Shown one piece after another: positions 49,718 through 61,806 of a stretch of 64,000 nt of DNA (the stretch's first letter is position 1; each line of letters starts with the position of its first letter). Under the pieces are notes generated by a model that had not been told where the DNA came from, searched no databases, and saw only the letters and a list, made by a program, of their open reading frames with translations. The DNA is from Lates calcarifer (Eukaryota; Chordata; Actinopteri; Centropomidae): NCBI RefSeq assembly GCF_001640805.2, contig NW_026115928.1:62001-126000 (forward strand), written 5' to 3'. The position numbers and the translations under genes are program-made.

Positions 49718-52235
49718 ATGCTCAGCCTGATCTACTGCATTGAGACTGTCTCCATTCCCCGCCGTACTATTCACAAGTTTCCTAAGTTTCTAAACCACCA
49801 TGTACAAAACACCACTCCTGCCACTGGTGACAGTGCTAGGTCCCATAAAGTACTGAATAAAAGGCCACTTAAATTTCCTAACAGAAACACTAGATGCCTC
49901 ATTCCTATTAATACTTCATCTATAGGTACCTTGCCACACCAGGCTGCTACCAGCAGCTCCAGGCTCAATATGATCCTCAAATTTGGCTTCATAAATATTA
50001 GATCACTTTCTACCGAGGCATTATTGATAAATGACTTGATTCTTGAACATAATCTGGATATGGTTGGTCTATGTGAAACATGGCTTAAACCAGATATGTT
50101 CCTGCCTTTAAATGAAGCTTCCCCACCTGAGTATGCCAACGCACATGTTGCTCGGGCTACGAAAAAAGGTGGGGGCGTCGCTTTAATTTATAAGTCTTCC
50201 TTTGGTCTAACCTCAGCTCTTAATGTCACTTTTAACTCCTTCGAGGCTGTAGTATTGAAACCTTCTCCAGTAGCTTCTGGTCCCCATGACCAGGGAAATA
50301 GATTGCAACCACTCAACCTTGTGGTACTTTACAGACCACCTGGCCCCTACTCACAGTTTTTAGATGAATTTGGAAATTTTTTATCATGTCTTGTCACATA
50401 TAGTGATGATATCCTAATTATGGGTGACTTTAACATTCACCTAAATAAGGCCTCTGATCCTTTAAATATAGCTTTTTTGGCACTTATTGTTACTTTAGAG
50501 TTCACACAGTCTGTACATGAACCTACTCACTGTGGTGGTAACACTCTAGACCTGATTCTTTCCTGTGGGATTGAGGTGTCTAATCTGACTATCTCTCCTG
50601 TCACATTGGTTATCTCCGATCATTTTCTTATCAAATTTGATGCAACTCTAGTCTGTCCCCCTAAAATTGTCTCTAATATATCTTCCACCAGACACATAGG
50701 TCCCGCAACTTTAACTGTTCTTAGTGAGCAACTACCAGAGGTCCTGGCCCCTTTTACGACAGCAATTGGTTCTGTTGATAACTGTACCAGGGATTTAAAT
50801 ACAACCTTGTCTAGTCTCCTTGATTCAGTTGCACCTCTCACCACTAAAATTAAACAGCCAAAGAGGTCCACTCCCTGGTTCACAGACGACACACGTGTTC
50901 TGAAGCAGGCCAGGGTGCCACTGGAGATACAGATTCTTCTCTAAAATACTAGAAAAAGTGGTGTATCAGCAGCTTTCAGCTCATTTAGCTGATAATAATC
51001 TATTTGAACCGTATCATTCTGCTTTTAGGGCCTTTCACTCTACTGAAACAGCACTTGCTAAAGTAGTAAATGATCTGCTACTCTCTTTAGATTCAGGTTC
51101 CACCTCTCTGCTCATATTACTTGATCTTAGTGCAGCCTTTGATACTGTAGATCACTGTATACTCATGGACCGACTGGAAAATAGATTTGGAATCTCTGGC
51201 CTGGCCCTCAGCTGGTTAAAATCTTACTTATCTGACAGAACTCAGTGTGTCTCTTGTAATAACACTGTGTCAGCCTTCTCTGATGTGAAATATGGAGTAC
51301 CCCAGGGTTCTGTTCTTGGCCCCCTGCTTTTCTCTCTTTATATTTCTCCTCTTGGCCAAATTATTCAGAGTCATGGAATTAATTTTCACTGTTATGCCGA
51401 TGATACCCAGCTGTATGTGCCTATAAAGGCTGATAATGCCTCTGAAATTAGGGAATTAGAGATCTGCTTGTCATCTGTTAAAAGCTGGATGTCTCAAAAC
51501 TTCCTGCTTCTTAATTCAGACAAAACTGAAATGCTGGTTATTGGCCCAGCACGATATAGACACCAGTTCAATCATGTAACTATATCCCTTGACAGCTGTG
51601 TTATCTCTCAAAGTACAACAGCCAAAAATCTGGGTGTCACACTTGATCGTACTCTTTCCTTCGATCAGCATATTAAAGACATTACAAAGACCGCCTTTTT
51701 TCACCTACGCAATATAGCTAGGATTCGGTCTTTTCTTTCCATGGCAGACGCTGAAATTCTAGTCCATGCCTTTGTTTCTTCTAGACTGGATTATTGTAAT
51801 GTTTTGCTTTCAGGACTACCGCGTGCTAGCACTAAAAGTCTGCAAATGGTTCAGAATGCTGCAGCTAGAATGCTGACCAAATCGAGAAGGTTTGACCATA
51901 TTACCCCAGTTCTAGCCTCCCTTCACTGGCTCCCTATTCATGTTAGATCAGACTTTAAAGTTCTCTTAATGACTTATAAAATTCTAAATGGGCTAGCCCC
52001 CTTATACCTGTCTGAGCTTCTTAACCCTTATATTCCCTCCCGTGCTCTGCGTTCTCAGAGTGCAGGGCTGCTGTCTGTCCCCAGAGTCAAAAAGAAGTCA
52101 GCAGGCTGCAGGGCCTTCTCCTATTGGGCCCCCTTCCTCTGGAACAACCTCCCTACTGATATTAGACAGGCTGACTCAGTTGTGGCCTTTAAATCCAAAC
52201 TAAAAACTCATCTTTTTGCCTTAACTTTTAACTAG
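49718..52235 (+). pseudogene. L2 LINE ORF2 (endonuclease and reverse transcriptase), internally deleted
   Basis: The first frame (to 50944) carries an endonuclease with NIRSL, GLCETWL, YRPPG, MGDFNIHL, THCGGNTLDLI and VISDHF; translation may begin at the Met near 49970. The second frame (about 50946-52235) begins at FFSKILEKVV and carries the reverse transcriptase with LLDLSAAFDTVDH, GVPQGSVLGPLLF, the catalytic YADD in HCYADDTQLY, LNSDKTEML, and the C-terminal APFLWNNLP domain. The segment between them, normally well over 100 residues of linker and fingers, is missing, and the join shifts the frame. The endonuclease and reverse transcriptase therefore cannot be made as one protein. Confidence 0.92.
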
Positions 52236-52622
52236 CACATTATTCTGGTTCCTATTTCAGGATACCATTTTGCCTTGGCGGGTTGGGTCAGTCTCAATGC
52301 ATCAGTTAAGCTTAGTAGTTAGTAAATGTTGTCCATGATGTCCTGCCAACAAGATTACTATTAACTGTCTTAATATCGCTGCATCACTTTAACTGTGTGT
52401 TTCTTCCATCAAGCACATTAGTGCCCAGGCTGTGCTTCTCTCTCTCTCTCTGCTACTGTCTCTCACTGCAGGGTTCTGCCTCCAGAGCTGGAGAGTCTCC
52501 TGCTGCTCCCATGATCCAGCTCAACCCATGATGCAACAATAATTAAACATTTATTAGTGTTAGTGATACTAATGTTTCACTGTTTGTCATTATTATCCCT
52601 TTAGCTATAAAAATAATAATGA

Positions 52623-52662
<40 letters not shown>

Positions 52663-52988
52663 TTACATTTTGACTTAGTCTGTGTATCTGCAATGTTGTC
52701 TTTCTCCTACCCCATTCCCCCACCCCCCTCTCTTTCTGTCTAAACCCAACCGGTCGAGGCAGATGGTCGCCCACCTTGAGTCCGGTTCTGCTCAAGGTTT
52801 CTGCCTCTTAAAAGGAAGTTTTTCCTTGCCACAGTCGCCTAGTGCTGCTCATGGTGGATCTGTTGGGTTTCTCTCTGTAAATCTTATAAGATAAAGAGTA
52901 CGGTCTAGACCTGCTCTATATGTACAGTGCCTCAAGATAACTTCTGTTGTGAATTGGCGATAAATAAAATTTGACTTGACTTGACTTG

Positions 52989-53430
52989 ACATGATCACAG
53001 ATGATCACATGATCACAGCCTGATCACAGGTCAATCACATGATCACACTCTGATTACATGATCACAGACAATCACAGACGATCACATGATCACAGCCTAA
53101 TCACAGGTCAAGTCAAGTCAAATTTTATTTATATAGCGCCAATTCACAACAGAAGTTATCTCGAGGCACTGTTCAGGTCAATCATATGATCACAGCCTGA
53201 TCACAGCCTGATCACATGATCACAGCCTGATCACAGACTGATTACATGATCACAGATGATCACATTATCACAGCCTGATCACAGCCTGATCACAGGTCAA
53301 TCACATGATCACAGCCTGATCACAGGTCAATCACATGATCACAGCCTGATCAGAGCCTGATCCCAAACTGATTACATGATCACAGACTGATCACAGACTG
53401 ATCAGACGATCACAGACTGATCACAGACTC
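52989..53430. repeat. GATCACAG-rich minisatellite, right part
   Basis: Continuation of the array at 48200-48358, with units such as CATGATCACAGCCTGATCACAGGTCAATCA. It is interrupted by a 62-bp L2 tail fragment at 53112-53173. Confidence 0.9.
53112..53173 (-). mobile_element. 62-bp L2 LINE tail insertion with target duplication
   Basis: On the minus strand it is the last part of the L2 3' UTR (AGTGCCTCGAGATAACTTCT...AATTGGCGCTATATAAATA...) plus the short tail repeat. CAGGTCAA flanks it on both sides (53104-53111 and 53174-53181), an 8-bp target-site duplication like that of the 13.8-kb copy. It is an extreme 5' truncation inside the minisatellite. Confidence 0.85.
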
Positions 53431-54820
53431 TCAGTCCAGTCTCTGCAGCAGCTGCTTGGCCTGTTTTTCCTGTGGTGATAAGGAAAACTGTGTGTGACTG
53501 CATCCTCCTTTAGAGGCTGCAAAATGCAGCTTGAGTCCGGATCCTCTCAGAGCTGTATTGTCTCAGGCTTTTCCTGTTTCCTGCCTGTGCAGCTCCGATT
53601 GTTGTTTGGAGGAAACTCCACCACTGTCCAGCTCCTTACTGCTCTCTGAGGACAGGACACTGTGTTCACAGAGGACTTCCTCACTGCTGGACCGAAGGAC
53701 AGAGGTCTGCTGCAGAAATATGAGGAGGACTTTATTAGTCCAGATCCTGCTGAACCCTTACCTGTTCCCTGGTTACAGAGCAGCCTGATAAACCAGGTCC
53801 TGGATCAGAGGGGTCATACCGGCTCTGACAAAACACAACACAGAGGCCTGAGGATAATCACTTTCTTCTTTATACTGAAGAATCAACTCTCATGGTCTGC
53901 ATCACATGACCTCTGACCTCTGATCTCTGACCTGTTCTCACACATCTGTAATAAAACAGACCTGTTTAACAGATCAGTTCACATCAGTCCTGTAGCATCT
54001 GCTTCACTAGATGATTCCTCTGAGCCTCCTCCCACCACTCAACAAAAACCTAAGTGTGAATGAGATGTACTTTCATTCTTCTGCTGCTGTTGGTTTTATT
54101 TTAATCTCATTTATTTATTTGCATTTTGTCTTGATCCTTGAGTCTTCATCATATTCCTGATATAAACTGGCAGATGTGTTTCAGCTGCCTCAGCTTCAGT
54201 TTTAGTTTATGTCCTGTCGTTGCTGCTGTTTGTTTAATGGACTTCTTTTAGTTTTCTTGAAGATGTTTCACCCGAAAGGCTTAATCAGCTCTGAAGACTT
54301 GTTGGATGACAACCAAAGATTAAATACAGAAAGTCAGGGGAACCTGAAGCTTCTGACTCTGTTAGTGTGAGCTGAAGGTGGAAAGAAGGCTGGAGGGACT
54401 CTGTGTGGACTGGACTGAGTATTAGAACTGTTGAATGAAGCTCCTACTGACTTACGTTTTATTTAAATCTTATTTTATTTGTTATTATTTATAATAACTT
54501 ATAGTTTACTAAATTCATTTATTATTTTTTTAATTTAAGTTTAAAAATGATTAAAAACATGAAAACAACATTATTTTTGATATATTTTATCATTTTAACT
54601 TTTAAGTATCTGGTTATTTTGTTCTTATTAACGGTATTATATTTGTATATTTATTTATTTTGATGATTTATTCATAAAATAAGGAAATAATTCTGAAATT
54701 ATTACTCTCATCATGTTATCATAATCAGATTATCTGGGGTTTTACAGTTAATTTAACTTTATTTTGGAAACAGGTTTACTAACCGGATGTATATAATTCT
54801 CTTCTGTCCAGCACTTTTAT
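53431..54820. other. Intergenic region upstream of arap3
   Basis: No credible exon was found. From about 54440 to 54780 it is notably AT-rich compared with its surroundings. Short frames near 53530-53916 have no recognisable family or splice context. Confidence 0.5.
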
Positions 54821-54830
54821 TTTGAAATGT

Positions 54831-55029
54831 GTAACCGGAAGATGCAGCAGTGGTTGTTCAGTGTAACTTGACCTCCCTGCTCAGAGCGGAGTTTCTCCTC
54901 CCAGAGCTTCCAGTCTGACTGAGACCTGCTCCGGACTTTACTGGGTTATTTCCCGGGACAGAAACCTGCAGAGACCCCAGAGACCAGTGCACAGACCTGA
55001 AACACACAAGAAAATAGCCCGGATCAGAG
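54831..55029 (+). promoter_or_regulatory. arap3 promoter and non-coding first exon
   Basis: An ETS-type CCGGAA at 54835-54840 precedes GC-richer sequence ending in a consensus donor, ATCAGAG|GTGAGAC, at 55029/55030. There is no long frame. It fits a non-coding first exon spliced to the 61706 exon. ETS sites suit ARAP3's known endothelial and myeloid expression, but the assignment is inferred from position and the donor alone. Confidence 0.5.
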
Positions 55030-55374
55030 GTGAGACACTTTAAATCTGTATTTTACTGAGACTAGGAGCAGGTCTGATGTGAGCGGGGCGGGGGGGTTCC
55101 GGTCTGTCTCGGTGAATCCTGTAGGAAGCAGCTCGTCCCGCTGTTAGTCCTCCTCAGTCCGCACCACAGGTCCTCACACAGTCCTGGTTTCAGACTCTGG
55201 TCTCTGTCGCTCTGAGCTGTTTCTGTGTGAAGTAAAGGAAAGACGCAGAGAGGAAGTTTGGACGCAAAGACGCATCTCTGATGATTCAGTGTGAATGAAA
55301 GACTCAAACTCTGAGTCTCAGAGACTCAGACTCAGTCCTGGATTTCATGGCTCTATTGGTTCTCCCAGAGACAG

Positions 55375-55795
55375 TGATGCAGTGATACAGTCAGACAGTG
55401 AGACAGTCTGTAGTCAGTGAGACAGTTAGACAGTGATGCAGTGAGACGGTGATGCAGTGAGACAGTTAGACAGTGATGCAGTGAGACAGTCTGTAGTCAG
55501 TGAGACAGTTAGACAGTGATGCAGTGAGACGGTGATGCAGTGAGACAGTTAGACAGTGATGCAGTGAGACAGTCTGTAGTCAGTGAGACAGTTAGACAGT
55601 GATGCAGTGAGACAGTCTGTGGTCAGTGAGACAGACAGTGATGCAGTGAGACGGTGATGCAGTGAGACAGTGATGCAGTGAGACAGTGATGCAGTGGGAC
55701 AGTGAGATGGTCTGTAGTCAGTGAGACAGTGATGCAGTGGGACAGTGAGACAGTCTGTAGTCAGTGAGACAGTGAAGTGGTGGGTCAGTGTGAGA
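55375..55795. repeat. GACAGTGATGCAGTGA minisatellite
   Basis: About 420 bp built from GTGAGACAGT, GATGCAGTGAGAC and GTCTGTAGTCAGTGAGACAGTT modules. Blocks of roughly 100-110 bp repeat as a higher-order unit, with single-base variants (GACGGT, GGTCAGT). Confidence 0.9.
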
Positions 55796-56781
55796 CATTC
55801 AGGAGCGCGGGAAACTGGGCGTTCACATGCAACACAAACATCCTGTAAAGAGGAAACTGAGCTTCCTGTTTCAGCTGAAGGTTCAGAGTGAACCAGATCC
55901 CAGTCTCTGCAGACACCTGAGTAATACTCAGTGTGATGTCACTGTGATGTCACACAGGAGGACACTCTCCTCTGACATTAGCAGTGCAGCTAAATCAGGT
56001 GATTCACTGTTTTCATCCAACATCCTCCACCTCTATCCCTGTGTCAGTCACTGCTGATTGGTTAGAGGATATTTTCCCCCACCTCCCTCCCTGATTGGTT
56101 AGCTGTGTGCAGGTGAGACAGCAGGTGTTTCTGACAGTTTTAATTTGAAGTCAGGAGACTGAGATCAATAACTCTGATCAGAACCAGTGAGCAGTGATCA
56201 GAGCAGCAGCTGAGGATCAGACGCCGGGGCTCAGACCTTCAGCTGTTTACCTGTGCAGGTGTTAGTCTGTGAGCTGTCAGTGCTTTGCTCAGAGACATTG
56301 AGGCAGCTGCTGTGTTCAGGGCCGAGTTTAATCAGAAGCTTTTTCTGCTTCCTGTTTTTACAAAAGTTTTTACGTCATTTTCAGAGTAACAGCATCAGAC
56401 TCAGCTGATTACAACAACAGTTACATCACACACAGGATGGACAGGGTGTGTGTGTGTGTGTGTCTAACCACTTGTTCTCCTGAACAGCAACAGGAAGTCA
56501 GACCAACCTTCCTCTTCAGAAACTCTCTGAGACAAACTGTTGTGATGTAATCAGCTCTGTGTTTACTGTTGAACTGACCTGAGATCAGCTGTTTACTGTT
56601 GAACTGACCTGAGATCAGCTGTTTACTGTTGGAGGGTGGGGTCCAGCAGAGAACCAGCTTCATCCTGAATGAAAGATCTGGATGAGGTTTACTTCAGTTT
56701 CACTTTGTTTTCTCAGTTTTTCTCAGTCCCATAATAAACTGTTATTTTCATTTTTCACTCTCACACTTAATTACTCACTGA

Positions 56782-56887
<106 letters not shown>

Positions 56888-57061
56888 TGCGTTCATGTGC
56901 TGCTCTGGACATTCTAAACTTCAGCTAAAACAGCTGTTGTCATGTGACTCTGAGCAGCTTCTTCTGTAAGTCTCAGATTCCTACAGCACATGAACGCACC
57001 ACAGAGACGTCTCCTTTGTGTTCAGAGTCCTCTCAGACCGAGGACAGACATCATGTCAGGT

Positions 57062-57180
57062 CCTTGTTCTGGTTCCGGTTCTGGTCCTGGTCCTGGTCCT
57101 GGTCCTGGTCCTGGTCCTGTTTCTGGTCCTGGTCCTGGTCCTGGTCCTGGTCCTGGTTCTGGTTCTGGTCCTGGTCTTGT
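57062..57180. repeat. (GGTCCT)n hexanucleotide tract
   Basis: About 19 GGTCCT, GGTTCT or TTTCTG hexamers. Being a multiple of three, it leaves several frames open (Gly-Pro, Val-Leu, Trp-Ser), which explains the overlapping open frames here; none is supported as a gene. Confidence 0.9.
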
Positions 57181-58616
57181 CTCCCCTCACACCTCAGAGT
57201 CCCCAGTGTTCCCAGTGTCAGTGTGTGGTTCAGTCTCTGAACAATCAAGCTTCTGTTTGTCATAATAGAGCCTCACTGTTATTATACAGCCTCGCTCGCC
57301 CACCCCTTCACTCTCTCTCTTTTATTTGTCCTTCCTTTCCTCCCCCTCTTCTCTCGCTCATTCTCTTCTCTCAGTGGAGGTGAAGAATGAAGGTCAGTCT
57401 TTTCCTCTCGCCCCAGCCCCCCCCCCCCAGTCTCTGGAGTCTCTCATGGTCAGACTCACTAACAGAGGCCTTTGTTTGGGGAGATGTTGTTGATTTGATT
57501 GACAGGCCTCTCAGCGAATCACTGGCTCCGTCATGACTTCCTGTCTCAGACGCTGAGTCTGATGTTTGTTGTAAACAGAAACCTAAACTAACGTAGCTTC
57601 AGTCAGACTAAAGTAACAGTTCAACATGTTGGGAACAGTCTGGCGGTGGTTAGCTTAGCTTAGCTTAGCTTATCTTAGCATAAAGAGTCAGTCTCTGACA
57701 TGTTGCATCTTGTTTTCATCTTTTCTCAGGAAACAGTCGTGATGAAAATGTCATGGTCTCAGTGTTGAACAGAAACAGATTTAATGACGAACTGTTCATT
57801 TAAAATAAAGATCAGTTATGTCTGAAGAGCTGCAGCTAATGATCAGAAATAAAGTTCTCAATTGATCGATTAATCATTGATCAATGACGTTTAAAGAGAA
57901 CAGCTGTTTAATATTTTTGTTTAAAACTGACTGAAACGATTGATCAGTTGATGGATTAATCTCTTATTATCTCTTATTTTCAAAGGTCAGGAGTTGATCC
58001 ATGTAGCTGATCATCATGAGTCTGACATCCTGAATTAACCTGTGATAGACTGTACAAACGTTTCTTCTTTTTCTGGTTCAGTGTGTGAACAGCTCTGTGA
58101 CCTTTTTAACTCGTTCCCTTCACAGAACAGAGAAATGAAGAATCCTTCCTTCAGTCTGAATCAGGATCAAACTGTTTCTGTCTGTGAAGCTGATGTGAAA
58201 CTAAAATCACAGTTTTCACATCTGTATTTAAGTTCAGAGACAAACTGATCTCTGACAGTTAAGCAGAAGTTTGAGGAGGTTCAGATCCAGAGAGACTCTG
58301 CTGAGGTTACAAACTGATCAATGATAGTAATCACACGTGGATGGAAAGAACTGCAGAGATGATGAGGAGGAGGAGGGAGAGAGCTGACAGGGGAAGAATA
58401 GATGGATAGAGAGATAATGGAGGGATGATGGAGGGATGAGAGGAGGAAAGGGTGTGTTTAGTGTTTGGGGAGAGGAGGGAGGAGCAGAGGAAACGTAGGT
58501 GTGTTCTGAATGAAAACAGCTTTTGTTTTTAGTCTCTTTGAGCTTCATTAAGTCTGTTTCATGTTCAGACTGAAACAAGTTTCTACAACAAATCACTCGT
58601 TAAACTTCAACTTCTG

Positions 58617-58910
58617 ATTTACACCAACACATCCTCCACCAACACCAACACATCCTCCACCTACAACACTTTACACCAACACATCCTCCACCTACAACAC
58701 TTTACCAACACATCCTCCACCTACAACACTTTACCAACACATCCTCCACCTACAACACTTTACACCAACACATCCTCCACCTACACTTTACACCAACACA
58801 TCCTCCACCTACACTTTACACCAACACATCCTCCACCTACAACACTTTACCAACACATCCTCCACCTACAACACTTTACCAACACATCCTCCACCTACAA
58901 CACTTTAAAC
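58617..58910. repeat. ACCAACACATCCTCCACCTACAACACTTT minisatellite
   Basis: About ten copies of a 28-33 bp unit, differing by presence or absence of ACA before CCAACAC and of ACA in CTACAACACTTT. Confidence 0.92.
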
Positions 58911-59029
58911 ACTTTAAACCAGTGGTTCCTGCTTCTCTAAGATATAACTGTGAATCATTTTCTCTCATTCACCTTTAATGTGGTTCAAATTAAATCTTTT
59001 TAACTGAAGATGGACGTCCTGAAGGAGGC

Positions 59030-59060
<31 letters not shown>

Positions 59061-61000
59061 CCTCTGCAGCAGTTTGAAGGACAGCTGTATCCTGTGTTTT
59101 GTTTCTGCTGCAGATCTACAGATCTGATTATGACCACAGGATAGAGATAAGGGGAGGGGGCTGGCATGGGCGTTGTTGGGGGGTGGTGTTTGGAGAAGAA
59201 CAAAAAGGAGAAGAGAAGAGAAAATAATTAGTCTCCTACTAAACAATTTATATTCCACCAGTGATCTTCTCTGTATGTGTCAAAGGTCAGAGGTCATGTC
59301 CCGAGTCCTCCTCTTCTGTGTTTTGGTTCAGCTGTTTACACATGAACACATGAACCAGACCTGACACCACCTTTTCATGTGGACCCAGGTCCACTGATCC
59401 AGGACCAGGTCCAGTTCACAGTGTTCACAAACAAACTGGACTTGGTCAAGTGTTCTTGAATCCGGGCCCAGGTCCTGATGAACACTTTGGTTCAGGTTTG
59501 GTTTTGGTTCAGTTATAAACGGTGGAGACTGAAAACAGAATCCAGAGGATGAGATTTCATCTCTGCAGTGAAACATTCATGTTCAACTCTGCAGATCTTC
59601 ACACAGACTCTATAATTCTGCCTCTGGTCTCAGGTCTGTGGTCTCAGGTCTCAGGTCTCAGCTCTGTGGTCTCTGGTCTCTGGTCTCAGGATCAGTAGCT
59701 GCAGCACTCAGAGGCCTCTGGTGTTGTGGAGGTGGAAGTAGGATGGGAGTGTCTGTATCCTCTGCTCTGTTTCTGTCCTGCTGCTTTTCCTCAGCTCGTT
59801 CTTTATCTGCAGCCTTCACCGACTTCCTGCCTCCCTGAAAACCTTCATTCTTCCTCTGTGGCCTTTGGCTTCGTTTCCTCTCAGATCAGACTTTCCTCTC
59901 CTGGTTTCTCTCACTCCACCTTTTCCAGGTCGCTCCTGTTTACACCGACTGAACCTGCATCTGTTTCAGTCTGAGTTTAACGTCACGTTTTCATTTCCTG
60001 CTCAGACAAATGATCTAATTTGTGGACTCGTCATCGTCCTGTGAATCAGCTCTAACTAACATCTGTTAAAACTTATTCTCAGTTTCACAGCAGATGTGAA
60101 GGATGAGGAGGTGACCTTTGAGCTCAGGTGAACCAAAGATTTTTCAGTTTTAGTTTCCTGAAGCTCAACTGAATCTCTTCAACTCAGTGTTATGTGTCTG
60201 TGGTGTCAGACTCTGCTGGACTCTGCTGGAATCTGGTGAAGCCTGATTCTGTGTGGATTTAATCACCTTTCAACCTGGTTTTGGTTGTTGCAGTTTAAAG
60301 GGGTGTAAGATGTCTGTAGTTTTATATAAATCCTGGTTCTGGCTTAGCCTGGATCAGAGTCTGGTTTTACTGGTTTAATGTGGAGCAGCTGAAATCTGGA
60401 GGAAAAATGTCGACAGGAGGAAGGAAACTGCTCTGACTCACTTCCTCCTCCTTGGCCTTTGTCTTCATCCTGGACGCTGCTAACCTCTGAGTGTGTGTGT
60501 GTGTTCAGTTATTTTTACTCTGTGGTTTACACTCAGTGTCAGTTTGGTGTCAGTCATGTTTTCAGTGTCTTCTGTTTTTGTGTTTTTCATCCCATCTTTC
60601 TTTCCTGCAGCTGTCATTACAGATCAGCTGACTCAGAGAGCGACTGTTTCTACACATTGTCTCATTCAAACTTTATTCATGAATCAGTGTTTCTACTGTT
60701 ACAGGACAAACAGGAAACTGCTTCTTCAGACAGACAGACAGAGCCTCACTCTGAATCAAAGATCAGTAACTGAGATTTATGTCTGTGTAGGTTCTCAGTG
60801 ATCCGGGTCATGGTAGTCGTTGAAGGCAACTGGAAACTCAAGAAACCTAAAAAGAAGTCCAGTTAAGACACCTGAGATTTAATCAGAGGATAAACTCCCT
60901 GCAGATGCAACAGGTGTCGACACAAAAGACTTTGGTTTCACCAAAGCTGTTGAAGATCACAGATCAGAGGAAACACATTCCAGCCTCTTTCAGGAAATCT

Positions 61001-61046
<46 letters not shown>

Positions 61047-61118
61047 ATTTCTTTGAAAGCCCTCCACTCTTCAGCTCAGGGCAATGAGCCTTGCCTCAGC
61101 TGCAGGCACTGCCTGTAT

Positions 61119-61158
<40 letters not shown>

Positions 61159-61345
61159 TAAGGGGAGGCGGTCTTTGTTTCCTGTGTGTTTTCATATGTG
61201 TGTGTTTGTGCTTCATGTGAACAGTGGCATCATCTCCAGTGGACAGAGGGTAGGGTTGACATCATCTGATCGATCAGCTGTTAAAGAGGATCAACATGTT
61301 GATTCAGTCATTTCTAAAAATAATCGTGACACTGTCACATGACTC

Positions 61346-61384
<39 letters not shown>

Positions 61385-61705
61385 CTCTCTTTTCTTCACT
61401 GTCCTTCACTGTCCCTCCGTTCATGCCCCCACCCCCCACCCGCTGTCTGCACAGAGGTCAAAGGTCATCCTGCTGCAAACGCTGTGAAACAATCCTACAG
61501 CTGTTTCTGCCGCTGACATCATTTTTTGTTCTTCTGCTGTGATTTTATTTGGCTCGGAGGGGGGTCGTGACCTTGAGGGGTCAAAGGTGCAGTTAAAACA
61601 GCCGTCTGCTCTTCTGCCTTGGGGGGGGGGGGGTACACATCCTTTTTAGTGTGGTGAGCCCCCCCACAGAGAGCCGTCAGTGATGTTGTGTGTCTGTCTC
61701 TGCAG

Positions 61706-61806
61706 ATGGACAGCCGTCATCTGTCCCAGCTGTAGGTCAGTGATGGCCGTCGTGTTTCCTGGACGAGGAGGAGACGACGTCAGATCCAGACTCCATGTTG
61801 GTCGTC
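61706..61806 (+). promoter_or_regulatory. arap3 second-exon 5' UTR with upstream ORF
   Basis: The acceptor CTGTCTCTGCAG (ending at 61705) opens an exon whose first three bases are ATG. This starts a nine-codon upstream ORF, MDSRHLSQL-stop (61706-61735), ending 71 nt before the main ATG at 61807. Another ATG in the main frame lies at 61795 (it would add MLVV). Such a uORF could reduce translation of the main frame. Confidence 0.5.

Larger units (their letters stand above)
48360..52988 (+). mobile_element. Near-full-length L2/CR1-type LINE
   Basis: About 4.6 kb with a 5' UTR, an esterase-type ORF1 (48708-49583), an endonuclease/reverse-transcriptase ORF2 (from about 49718 to 52235), a 3' UTR with (ATT)n at 52626-52660, and a CTTGA-repeat tail ending at 52988. 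The SGNH-esterase ORF1, apurinic-type endonuclease and short repeat tail rather than poly(A) are the hallmarks of the CR1/L2 group. Both ORFs are damaged (a premature stop; an internal deletion with frameshift), so this copy cannot be autonomous. The 5' boundary is estimated from where the minisatellite stops. Confidence 0.9.

Noticed and set aside
48200..53430. Regularly spaced GATCACAG repeats considered as a CRISPR-like array
   Set aside because: Units are contiguous and imperfect with no unique spacers, the genome is plainly vertebrate, and the interruption is a LINE.
53531..53916. Two overlapping plus-strand frames of about 85 codons
   Set aside because: No start context, domain or exon junctions, and composition resembling the surrounding non-coding DNA.
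57018..57383. Several overlapping frames (Gly-Pro, Val-Leu and Trp-Ser repeats)
   Set aside because: They are all frames of one GGTCCT hexanucleotide tract; there is no collagen-like Gly-X-Y pattern beyond the hexamer and no splice support.
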